DNA of 64,000 nucleotides, taken from contig NZ_JADMUH010000002.1 in assembly GCF_015546995.1 (NCBI RefSeq), forward strand, positions 62,001 to 126,000. Direction: 5' to 3'. The position numbers were made by a program, and so were the translations under genes. This stretch comes from Streptococcus infantis. GTDB lineage: Bacteria > Bacillota > Bacilli > Lactobacillales > Streptococcaceae. The notes beneath the pieces were generated by a model, which was not told the origin of the DNA, did no database searches, and saw nothing but the letters and a program-made list of their open reading frames with translations. Below are positions 22,790-29,258 of the stretch, in pieces. The first letter of the stretch is position 1; each line of letters starts with the position of its first letter.

Positions 22790-22865
22790 TCTAAAAAATC
22801 CCCCTCCATGAATAGATTGAAAGTGTGAAAGGTTGGAGGGGATTAGCACATTTTTTATGTGCTTA
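22790..22865 (-). ncRNA. Terminated cro-leader RNA with a 17-nt anti-ci loop
   Basis: From the predicted start near 22865 the leader holds a GCACAT/ATGTGC hairpin. A second stem, AATCCCCTCC with GGAGGGGGATT, is followed by TTTTTT, a good terminator ahead of the cro Shine-Dalgarno. Its loop contains CTTTCAATCTATTCATG, the exact complement of the first codons of ci (22982-22998). Confidence 0.7.
22846..22862. promoter_or_regulatory. Operator-like palindrome O1 at the cro transcript start
   Basis: GCACATTTTTTATGTGC, 6-bp perfect arms (7 with the flanking A/T). It may act as DNA operator and as the first RNA hairpin of the cro leader. Confidence 0.6.
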
Positions 22866-22871
22866 ACTTGT

Positions 22872-22900
22872 ATGATACACAATATTTTTTCCTATGTCAA
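22872..22900 (-). promoter_or_regulatory. Leftward (cro/rha) promoter
   Basis: TTGACA (22895-22900), 17 bp, TATCAT (22872-22877). Confidence 0.82.
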
Positions 22901-22917
22901 CTGTTTTTTTAATTTTT

Positions 22918-22934
22918 GCACAAAAAAAATGTAC
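22918..22934. promoter_or_regulatory. Operator-like site O2 between the cro and ci promoters
   Basis: GCAC-A8-TGTAC, overlapping the ci -35 and close to the cro -35; similar to O1 and to 16779-16796. Confidence 0.58.
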
Positions 22935-22958
22935 TTTTTCTAAGATATAGTATATAAT
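22930..22958 (+). promoter_or_regulatory. ci promoter
   Basis: TGTACT, 17 bp, TATAAT (22953-22958); weak -35 inside O2. Confidence 0.65.
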
Positions 22959-22982
22959 CATCTTTGAAAGGTGTTATAAAAC

Positions 22983-23525
22983 ATGAATAGATTGAAAGAA
23001 TTAAGACAAGAAAAAAAGCTATCTCAAAAAGAGTTAGCTGAAAATATTGGGGTTCATTATCGGACTCTTCAAAATTGGGAAAACGGAGAAAGCCAAATTA
23101 AACCAGAAAAAGCCCAGCAACTTGCTGACTACTTTGGGGTAAGCGTTGGGTATCTGTTGGGGTATAGTGAGTATAGAGATAGCCAAGAAGCAAGTTATCA
23201 ACTTTACCGAAAAGATTCTAATGATCCATTTAACCATGTAAAAGCTAAAGTGTATTCGCTTCTTGGCGATGATTTAATGAAGGTGCTAGAAGACCAATAT
23301 GTAACTGGTCATGATGATCCTGATTATTCTAAACTTACTTCATTCTTATCTGCAGTAAATCAACTTTCATATACCGATGAAGAAGAGTTATTACTAAATT
23401 ATGGAATACTCCCTAAGGAAGATAAAAAGATAATAAAGAATCTGGTTTTTGATATGGCTGAAAAAGTAAAAAGAACTATTACAAAGGAGAAACAAGAAAA
23501 AGAGACCTGGAGGAAAGGATTCTAA
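22983..23525 (+). CDS. CI-type XRE repressor without a peptidase domain
   Basis: 180 residues. N-terminal XRE helix-turn-helix (residues 1-60: LSQKELAENIGVHYRTLQNW), then a helical C-terminal region. No S24 (LexA-like) Ser/Lys protease motif is seen, so induction by RecA cleavage is unlikely; in satellites, repressors like this are usually lifted by a helper-phage protein. AAAGGTG precedes the ATG. The first 5 codons are the target of the cro-leader loop. Confidence 0.85.
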   Translation: MNRLKELRQEKKLSQKELAENIGVHYRTLQNWENGESQIKPEKAQQLADYFGVSVGYLLGYSEYRDSQEASYQLYRKDSNDPFNHVKAKVYSLLGDDLMKVLEDQYVTGHDDPDYSKLTSFLSAVNQLSYTDEEELLLNYGILPKEDKKIIKNLVFDMAEKVKRTITKEKQEKETWRKGF

Positions 23526-23528
23526 ATC

Positions 23529-23568
23529 CACGCGCCACAATATCCAACAATCCTGAAGCGCGTGTTTT
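23529..23568 (+). terminator. Terminator of ci
   Basis: CACGCGC/GCGCGTG arms followed by TTTT, directly after the ci stop; the loop is long (22 nt). Confidence 0.55.
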
Positions 23569-23638
23569 CTCGACTTAACTAAAAGGCCCTGGAAACTCAG
23601 CTCTAATATTTTTCTTTTAGGGGAGCCGAAAAAGCCGA
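23569..23638. other. Non-coding stretch between ci and the HEPN-gene promoter
   Basis: Holds a CTAAAAG/CTTTTAG inverted repeat (23579-23620) and a 12-bp copy of the att core (AAAAAGCCGATT, 23629-23640). No ORF. Confidence 0.4.
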
Positions 23639-23667
23639 TTACATCTAACAAAGCGCGTGATTATTAT
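23639..23667 (+). promoter_or_regulatory. Promoter of the DUF3644/HEPN gene
   Basis: TTACAT, 17 bp, TATTAT (23662-23667). Predicted 5'-UTR about 83 nt, containing GATAAGACCCAGGC (23699-23712). Confidence 0.6.
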
Positions 23668-23756
23668 GCTTCGACCTTTGCTCAATGAGAATATTAATGA
23701 TAAGACCCAGGCGCACATAAGCCATAATTTAGAAAATCTTATAAGAAAGGAAACCT

Positions 23757-24746
23757 ATGGAAGATTTAAGTAAAAGATTAGTTGATAAGAGCATCGAGGC
23801 TTTTATTATGGGGCTTGAAATATATAACAAACCAACAATTAAATATAGAATTGAAGGTTTTAGTTTTTTTATCTGTAACGCCTGGGAATTAATGCTAAAG
23901 GCTTATATCATTAATAATGATGGTGAAGAAGCAATATATTTTAAGGATAGTAAGGATAGAACGATATCATTAGAAAATGCAGTTGAAACAGTATTTCCAG
24001 ATAAACATGGATCATTACGAAAAAATCTAATTCGAATTATAGAACTTAGGAATACTAGTACCCACTTCATAACAGAAGATTATGAACATATCTATGCCCC
24101 ATTATTTCAAGCATGTGTTTCTAATTATATTTTAAAAATGCAAGAGTTTCACAATGAGGATATCACAAAACAAATTGCACAAAATTTCTTGACTTTATCA
24201 GTCCGCATCGATCAACTTAATCAAGAAGAAATCAGGGCAAAATATTCCCCCAAAATGGCAGAACGCTTACTTTCTGAACAAGCTAAAATCGAAAGTGAAA
24301 TATCTACTAGTAATTCTGACTATGCTGTTCCTGTTGAAACACGATTTTATATTACTAAACGAAAACAAGAGGCAGACTTGTTGGTTAAATTTGATAACAC
24401 TGCTGAAACACCTATAGGTGTACTTAGAGAGGTTAAAGATCCAAATGCTATCTATCCATTAACTACTAGAGAAGTTATCAAAATTGTAAATAGACGTCTG
24501 AAATCTAAAGGTATTTTATTAACAAAAATAGTCGCTAAAGAAAAACAAAAAATGCCGTTTACAACAAACGACTTTCAACTTTTTAATACATTTTATGACG
24601 TTAAGACAAATGAACGCTATTGCTACCATTATAAAATCGGTAATCGATATAGCTACTCTCCAGTCCTCTGCGATTTTATAATTGAGGAGATCGAACGAAA
24701 TCCTGAAACGTTCGTAGAAAACTTGAAAAAAAGACAAAAAAAATAA
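23757..24746 (+). CDS. DUF3644 protein with a HEPN-type R-x4-H motif; putative defence or toxin gene
   Basis: 329 residues. The N-terminal ~130 residues match the DUF3644 pattern (EAFIMGLEIYNKPTI, NAWELMLKAYII) and contain IIELRNTSTHF, i.e. R98-x4-H103, the catalytic signature of HEPN ribonucleases. The C-terminal half (residues 180-320) is basic and unassigned. AAGAAAGGAAACCT precedes the ATG. It occupies the accessory slot between ci and int, where satellites carry defence genes, and faces a structured RNA that ends at its stop codon. RNase activity and defence role are inferences. Confidence 0.72.
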   Translation: MEDLSKRLVDKSIEAFIMGLEIYNKPTIKYRIEGFSFFICNAWELMLKAYIINNDGEEAIYFKDSKDRTISLENAVETVFPDKHGSLRKNLIRIIELRNTSTHFITEDYEHIYAPLFQACVSNYILKMQEFHNEDITKQIAQNFLTLSVRIDQLNQEEIRAKYSPKMAERLLSEQAKIESEISTSNSDYAVPVETRFYITKRKQEADLLVKFDNTAETPIGVLREVKDPNAIYPLTTREVIKIVNRRLKSKGILLTKIVAKEKQKMPFTTNDFQLFNTFYDVKTNERYCYHYKIGNRYSYSPVLCDFIIEEIERNPETFVENLKKRQKK

Positions 24747-24832
24747 GATAACCCCAGGCATATGTGAATTCTCGTCCATCGACTTACTCCCCTTTGGGAA
24801 CACAACGTTAATCCTTCGCAAGTTATCTTGTT
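24737..24832 (-). ncRNA. Structured ncRNA convergent with the HEPN gene
   Basis: About 95 nt. Closing stem AAGATAAC/GTTATCTT (24745-24752 with 24822-24829) followed by eight T on the minus strand: the RNA terminates inside the last codons of the DUF3644 gene. The interior has TTCCC/GGGGA and GTC/GAC hairpins. Its 3' part (GCCTGGG and TTATC) can pair with GATAA and CCCAGGC in the DUF3644 5'-UTR. Confidence 0.7.
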
Positions 24833-24838
24833 AATTCT

Positions 24839-24866
24839 ATTATACCACGCGCGTGGGAAATGTAAA
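24839..24866 (-). promoter_or_regulatory. Promoter of the HEPN-associated ncRNA
   Basis: TTTACA (24861-24866), 16 bp, TATAAT (24839-24844) with a TGG extension. The spacer contains the palindrome CCACGCGCGTGG (24845-24856), a possible operator. Confidence 0.75.
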
Positions 24867-24935
24867 GTGTTTTGTTAGCTAACTGGTAAACTAACTTTAG
24901 AAAAAAACTCTCAAAAAACACTGTAAAATAAGTGT

Positions 24936-24964
24936 TTTTACCACTTAACAATTAAGCATATAAT
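24936..24964 (+). promoter_or_regulatory. Possible integrase promoter
   Basis: TTTTAC, 17 bp, TATAAT (24959-24964). An AAAAACAC/GTGTTTTT inverted repeat (24914-24939) overlaps the -35, and an AGGGC/GCCCT hairpin (24995-25014) lies in the leader. Confidence 0.5.
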
Positions 24965-25033
24965 TTACCTATCTAACTTGTTAAACTTGAATACAGGGCA
25001 ATCTGTAAAGCCCTAGCATGATTTAAACCACAA

Positions 25034-25078
25034 TCTAAAACCTTTTTAATAATAGCTTGCCTGCTGATGTATTTTAGA
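25034..25078 (+). promoter_or_regulatory. int-leader hairpin shared with the sRNA at 21821
   Basis: TCTAAAA/TTTTAGA closes a loop with TTTAATAATAGCTTGCCTGC. The 3' arm runs into the AAAGG Shine-Dalgarno of int. The outer pair is T-A here and A-T in the sRNA, so pairing is kept. Confidence 0.68.
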
Positions 25079-25090
25079 AAGGTATAGATC

Positions 25091-26257
25091 ATGAAAATAA
25101 CTGAAGTTATAAAAAAAGACGGTAGTAAAGTCTACCGAGCAAGTGTTTACTTAGGAGTTGACCAAGTAACAGGAAAGAAAGTTAAAACTAAGGTAACAGG
25201 TCGGACACAAAAGGAAGTTAAGCAGAAAGCTACTCAAGAAAAAATAGATTTTCAAAAAACAGGATCTACTAGACAAAAAGCAAGTGCCATAACAAGCTAT
25301 CAGGAATTAGCTAATCTCTGGTTGGAAAGTTATAAGAATACAGTTAAACCAAACACTCAAGGTAATGTTAGAAAGTTAATCGATAATCATATATTGCCTA
25401 ATTTTGGGACTTATAAGCTCGATAAACTCACTACTCCACTTATCCAGTCAATTATCAACAAACTTGCTGACAAGACTAATAGAGGGGAAAAAGGGGCTTT
25501 TCTACACTATGACAAGATACATGCTTTAAACAAACGTATCTTACAGTATGGTGTAACTATGCAAGCGATACCGTCCAATCCTGCGCGTGATGTTGTTTTA
25601 CCTCGTAACACTCAGAAAGCAAAGCGACAAAAAGTAAAACACTTTGATAATCCAGAATTAAAAAAGTTTCTTGTTTATCTCGATAATTTAGATAGCAACA
25701 GATATCGTTATTACTATGAGGCAACGCTCTATAAGTTCCTACTAGCTACTGGTTGCCGTATCAATGAAGCTTTATCCCTTTCTTGGTCTGATATAGACTT
25801 AGATAATGCCGTTGTGCATATTACCAAAACACTAAATCGGGAATTAGAAATTAATAGCCCAAAATCTAAGGCTAGTTATCGGGATATAGATATAGATTTA
25901 GCTACTATTGATATGCTAAAACAATACAAGCTACGCCAAACTAAGGAGGCATGGAAGATAGGGCAATGTGAAAGCGTGGTATTCTCCGATTTTATTCATG
26001 AGTATCCTAGCAGTTCAAAACTTAAAAGAAGATTACTAACACATTTTAAGCGTGCTGGTGTCCCTAATATTGGTTTTCACGGTTTCCGTCATACTCACGC
26101 TAGTTTACTGCTTAACTCTGGAATACCTTACAAGGAACTCCAGCACCGCCTAGGTCATTCAACTTTATCAATGACCATGGACACATATAGCCACCTCTCA
26201 AAAGAGAACGCAAAAAAAGCAGTATCATTCTACGAAACTGCACTAAAAGCACTATAA
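25091..26257 (+). CDS. int: Tyrosine recombinase integrase of the satellite
   Basis: 388 residues. N-terminal arm-binding domain (residues 1-60, VYLGVDQVTGKKVKTKVTGR), a SAM-like core-binding domain (about 66-165) and the catalytic domain with R223 (GCRINEA), K260, H330-x2-R333 (HGFRH), H356 (LGHSTLSMT) and nucleophile Y366. All catalytic residues are present, so it should be active. AGAAAGGTATAG precedes the ATG. It lies next to attR and reads out toward corA, as expected for this element class. Confidence 0.93.
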   Translation: MKITEVIKKDGSKVYRASVYLGVDQVTGKKVKTKVTGRTQKEVKQKATQEKIDFQKTGSTRQKASAITSYQELANLWLESYKNTVKPNTQGNVRKLIDNHILPNFGTYKLDKLTTPLIQSIINKLADKTNRGEKGAFLHYDKIHALNKRILQYGVTMQAIPSNPARDVVLPRNTQKAKRQKVKHFDNPELKKFLVYLDNLDSNRYRYYYEATLYKFLLATGCRINEALSLSWSDIDLDNAVVHITKTLNRELEINSPKSKASYRDIDIDLATIDMLKQYKLRQTKEAWKIGQCESVVFSDFIHEYPSSSKLKRRLLTHFKRAGVPNIGFHGFRHTHASLLLNSGIPYKELQHRLGHSTLSMTMDTYSHLSKENAKKAVSFYETALKAL

Positions 26258-26279
26258 GGGGAGCAAAAAGGGGAGCAAA
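26256..26279. repeat. Right-end candidate integrase arm sites
   Basis: Two direct copies of GGGGAGCAAA (26258-26267, 26270-26279), just after the int stop; counterparts lie near attL. Confidence 0.55.
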
Positions 26280-26345
26280 TTAAAAAAGCAACATTTCAAG
26301 ACAAAACGAAAAGCCAATAACAACGGTATTTTTGTAAGATTTTAT

Positions 26346-26373
26346 TTGAAAAAAGCCGATTTTGTAGTATAAT
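26346..26373 (+). promoter_or_regulatory. Hybrid corA promoter at attR
   Basis: TTGAAA (26346-26351, mostly satellite DNA), 16 bp, TATAAT (26368-26373, att core). The satellite has replaced the native TTACCA -35. Confidence 0.6.
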
Positions 26374-26374
26374 A
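26349..26374 (+). repeat. attR, 26-bp core
   Basis: Identical to 14437-14462. Contains the TATAAT that serves as the corA -10. Confidence 0.92.
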
Positions 26375-26428
26375 GTACGGTGCTAAAAATCACTTAAACA
26401 CAGAATAGATTAGGAAAGGATAGGAGAT

Positions 26429-27373
26429 ATGAAACAAGTCTTTCTCTCAACAACAACTGAATTTAAAGAGATCGATACGCTCCAGCCGGGCACTTGGATC
26501 AATCTCGTCAATCCTACCCAGAGCGAATCGATGGAAATCGCCTCTGCCTTTGATATCGATATCGCAGACCTCCGTGCACCGCTCGATGCGGAAGAGATGT
26601 CTCGTATCACCATCGAAGATGAGTACACTTTGATTATCGTAGACGTCCCAATCACAGAGGAAAGAAATAACCAGACCTACTATGTGACTATTCCCTTGGG
26701 GATTATCATCACCGAAGAGGCTATTATTACCACTTGTTTGGAGCCTCTCCCACTTCTTGATGTCTTTATCAATCGTAGGCTTCGAAATTTCTATACCTTC
26801 ATGCGTTCGCGCTTTATATTCCAGATTCTCTACCGCAATGCGGAGATTTACCTAACCGCCCTCCGTTCAATTGAACGTAAAAGTGAGCAGATTGAGAGTC
26901 AACTTCACAAATCTACTCGAAATGAAGAATTGATTGAACTCATGGAGTTGGAAAAGACCATCGTCTACTTCAAGGCCTCTCTTAAGACAAACGAGCGCGT
27001 GATTAAAAAATTGACCAGCGCAACTAGCAATATCAAGAAATACCTTGAAGATGAAGACTTACTGGAAGATACCTTGATTGAAACGCAACAGGCCATCGAG
27101 ATGGCGGACATCTATGGAAACGTCCTTCACTCTATGACAGAGACCTTCGCTTCTATCATTTCAAACAACCAGAACAATATCATGAAAACCTTGGCCCTCG
27201 TGACCATCGTTATGTCCATCCCAACCATGATTTTCTCAGCTTACGGAATGAACTTTAAGGACAATGAAATTCCTTTAAACGGAGAGCCGCATGCTTTCTG
27301 GCTCATCGTCTTTATCGCCTTTGCTATGAGTGTTTCTCTCACTCTTTACCTCATCCATAAAAAATGGTTCTAA
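26429..27373 (+). CDS. corA: CorA-family Mg2+ transporter
   Basis: 314-residue pentameric channel-type divalent cation transporter. A long acidic/helical cytosolic domain is followed by two C-terminal membrane helices, with the signature Y-G-M-N (SAYGMNFKDNE) after the first helix. AGGATAGGAGAT precedes the ATG. It forms a short transcript with the DUF1129 gene. Its promoter spans the satellite boundary, so expression may differ between strains with and without the element. Confidence 0.95.
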   Translation: MKQVFLSTTTEFKEIDTLQPGTWINLVNPTQSESMEIASAFDIDIADLRAPLDAEEMSRITIEDEYTLIIVDVPITEERNNQTYYVTIPLGIIITEEAIITTCLEPLPLLDVFINRRLRNFYTFMRSRFIFQILYRNAEIYLTALRSIERKSEQIESQLHKSTRNEELIELMELEKTIVYFKASLKTNERVIKKLTSATSNIKKYLEDEDLLEDTLIETQQAIEMADIYGNVLHSMTETFASIISNNQNNIMKTLALVTIVMSIPTMIFSAYGMNFKDNEIPLNGEPHAFWLIVFIAFAMSVSLTLYLIHKKWF

Positions 27374-27385
27374 ACAGGAGTTATT

Positions 27386-28060
27386 ATGTCACAGATTGAT
27401 TTAAAAGAATTAACAAAGAAAAACCAGGAATTTATCCATATTGCAACCCAGCAATTTCTCAAGGACGGAAAAACAGATGCTGAAATCAAGGCTATCCTTG
27501 AAGAAGTGATTCCTCATATCATTGAGGAGCAACCAAAAGGAGTGACAGCTCGTTCTATCTACGGAGCACCAACTCACTGGGCTCACAGCTTTAGTGAAAA
27601 AGAGCAATACGAAAAAGAACATCCAAAGGAAAATGACGATCCAAAATTGATGATGTTGGATTCAGCCCTTTTCATCACAGGACTGTTTGCAGTGGTTAGC
27701 GCCTTGATGAGCTTCTTCTCAAACCAACCCGTAGCTTACGGATTGGTAACACTTATCAGTGTAGGGGCCTTTGGTGGAGTTGCCTTTTACCTTCTCTATC
27801 ACTTCATCTACCGCTACTACGGACCAGATACTGACCGTAGCCAACGCCCTCCATTCTGGAAATCACTTTTGGTTATGTTAGCAACTATGTTTGCATGGGT
27901 TCTCATTCTCTTCTTGAGCAACTTCCTTCCACAAGCCATCAACATCAGCCTCCCACCACTTGTTTTATTGGTGATTGGAGGAGCTCTCCTTGCCCTACGT
28001 TTCTACCTCAAAAAACGTTTCAACATCAAGAGTGCAAGTGCTGGACCTGCTAGATATTAA
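27386..28060 (+). CDS. DUF1129 membrane protein
   Basis: 224 residues. Soluble N-terminal ~85 residues (helical, with GVTARSIYGAPTHWA) and four hydrophobic C-terminal segments. DUF1129 proteins are conserved next to corA in streptococci; no activity is established that I know of. Starts 12 nt after corA with AACAGGAGTTATT as Shine-Dalgarno. Confidence 0.88.
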   Translation: MSQIDLKELTKKNQEFIHIATQQFLKDGKTDAEIKAILEEVIPHIIEEQPKGVTARSIYGAPTHWAHSFSEKEQYEKEHPKENDDPKLMMLDSALFITGLFAVVSALMSFFSNQPVAYGLVTLISVGAFGGVAFYLLYHFIYRYYGPDTDRSQRPPFWKSLLVMLATMFAWVLILFLSNFLPQAINISLPPLVLLVIGGALLALRFYLKKRFNIKSASAGPARY

Positions 28061-28067
28061 GATAAAC

Positions 28068-28106
28068 AATAAAAGTAGTGTGTTTTACAGACAGACTACT
28101 TTTATT
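28068..28106. terminator. Terminator after corA-DUF1129
   Basis: AATAAAAGTAGT/ACTACTTTTATT, 12-bp arms, works in either direction. Confidence 0.8.
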
Positions 28107-28205
28107 ATGGCTCCAAAGCTTTTTTTATTCTCCAAAGAAAAGTAGCTACATTTTCTAAAAACGTTCTAATGTAAAGTCTTTCCTTAGAATCCCGAGGTTT
28201 TGTCC

Positions 28206-28234
28206 TTGAATCCAAGTTGTTTTTCTGTTATACT
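28206..28234 (+). promoter_or_regulatory. SemiSWEET promoter
   Basis: TTGAAT, 17 bp, TATACT with a TGT extension. Confidence 0.8.
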
Positions 28235-28259
28235 AATAAAGTAATAAGGAGAAATATAT

Positions 28260-28523
28260 ATGACTAAACAGAGAATTAATCAAATTGTTGGTTCAATTGG
28301 TGCCTTTATCGGAATTATTGTATTTATAGCCTACATCCCTCAAATTTTTGCCAATTTACAAGGAAACAAAGCTCAACCATTTCAACCTTTATCAGCAGCA
28401 GTCTCTTGCTTAATCTGGGTCATTTATGGATGGACAAAAGAGCCTAAGAAAGACTGGATTCTAATCATTCCAAACTCGGCTGGGGTTGTCCTTGGCGGAC
28501 TGACCTTCCTTACTGCTCTATAA
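28260..28523 (+). CDS. SemiSWEET-type small sugar transporter (PQ-loop)
   Basis: 87 residues, three transmembrane helices, with the PQ motif (FIAYIPQIF) in helix 1 and a conserved Trp/Asn in the later helices (IWVIYGW, IIPNSAG). SemiSWEETs work as dimers and move sugars by facilitated diffusion. Monocistronic with its own promoter and terminator. Substrate unknown. Confidence 0.88.
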   Translation: MTKQRINQIVGSIGAFIGIIVFIAYIPQIFANLQGNKAQPFQPLSAAVSCLIWVIYGWTKEPKKDWILIIPNSAGVVLGGLTFLTAL

Positions 28524-28537
28524 GAATGCAACTACTA

Positions 28538-28570
28538 TAAAAAGCAACCACATCGAGCGGTTGCTTTTTT
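28538..28570. terminator. Bidirectional terminator between SemiSWEET and CPBP genes
   Basis: AAAAAGCAACC/GGTTGCTTTTT arms. Confidence 0.85.
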
Positions 28571-28580
28571 ATGTATAAGA

Positions 28581-29258
28581 TTAAGACAAGGCTAAAATGA
28601 TGAAGGAGAGGCTATTCCCTAACATGTGAACAAATAGGGGATAGTAAATATTCTCCTTTTCTTTCACATAAATAATAGAAAAGGCAAGGCCACCACCTAG
28701 GTATCCGACTGCACCAATCCACTCTGATAAACTTACATTATGCATATGAGTCAGAGCAAAGACAAGTCCTACCAGAAGAATGCTTAGCCAAGTTGACAGT
28801 TTTTTCTGCAGGTAATGCAATAAGAGTTGACGGAAAAAGAGTTCTTCCACTATAGGTCCTATGATGCAGGCGAAAACGGCTATCAGTAATGGTTGCTCTT
28901 GAAAGGTGCTTTGAATATTAGACTGATTTAGACCTTGTCCGTCTAGCGCCAAAAACTGCCTCAACATTCCTGATATAAAGTCAAAGGCAACCGTCATCAG
29001 AATGAGAAAGAGCCAGCCTTTTAAAACGCCAAAGAAGAATTTTCTTTTAGGCTTTCTAATCTCATTCCATTGTTGAATCAATCTATCCTTGAACAAGAAA
29101 GAGCCATATAGAGCTAATACTACATAGAGTAGATATTGTAGATAATTCTCAATGGCAGATGGCATCACAGAAGCCAGCAATTTATCACCATCAAACACAA
29201 AAAGAACTGTATAGAGAATCGAAAAAATCAGAATTCCCTTATATTTGTTAGACATCAT
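28581..29258 (-). CDS. CPBP-family intramembrane protease
   Basis: 225 residues, multi-pass. CAAX-protease/bacteriocin-processing motifs: EELFFRQLLL (motif 1, Glu-Glu and Arg), FALTHMHN (motif 2 His) and HMLGNSLSF (motif 3 His/Asn). Overlaps the end of tag by 4 nt (ATGA), so translation is coupled. Possible roles include processing of peptides or bacteriocin immunity; substrate unknown. Confidence 0.88.
   Translation of the reverse strand: MMSNKYKGILIFSILYTVLFVFDGDKLLASVMPSAIENYLQYLLYVVLALYGSFLFKDRLIQQWNEIRKPKRKFFFGVLKGWLFLILMTVAFDFISGMLRQFLALDGQGLNQSNIQSTFQEQPLLIAVFACIIGPIVEELFFRQLLLHYLQKKLSTWLSILLVGLVFALTHMHNVSLSEWIGAVGYLGGGLAFSIIYVKEKENIYYPLFVHMLGNSLSFIILALS

Larger units (their letters stand above)
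14437..26374. mobile_element. Phage satellite (PICI/PRCI type) between uvrA and corA
   Basis: 11.9 kb between identical 26-bp repeats. It carries a tyrosine integrase at the right end, divergent CI/Cro-type regulators, Rha, a RepA-like ATPase with iteron origin and a DUF1492 regulator. No terminase, head, tail or lysis gene is visible. Gene order (int and ci rightward, the rest leftward) is that of streptococcal phage-related chromosomal islands; sites near uvrA have been described for pneumococcal examples, as I recall. Cargo candidates lie between ci and int and next to attL. Confidence 0.9.

Noticed and set aside
23569-23638. Additional ncRNA upstream of the HEPN gene
   Set aside because: A 7-bp CTAAAAG/CTTTTAG repeat exists but there is no dedicated promoter or terminator, so the support is too thin.
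14437-26374. CRISPR array or tRNA gene as integration target
   Set aside because: No regularly spaced repeats of that kind and no tRNA cloverleaf at either junction; the repeats at 18650-18900 are short iterons.
26410-26655. Minus-strand frame over the start of corA
   Set aside because: Shadow frame of corA with no ribosome-binding site.
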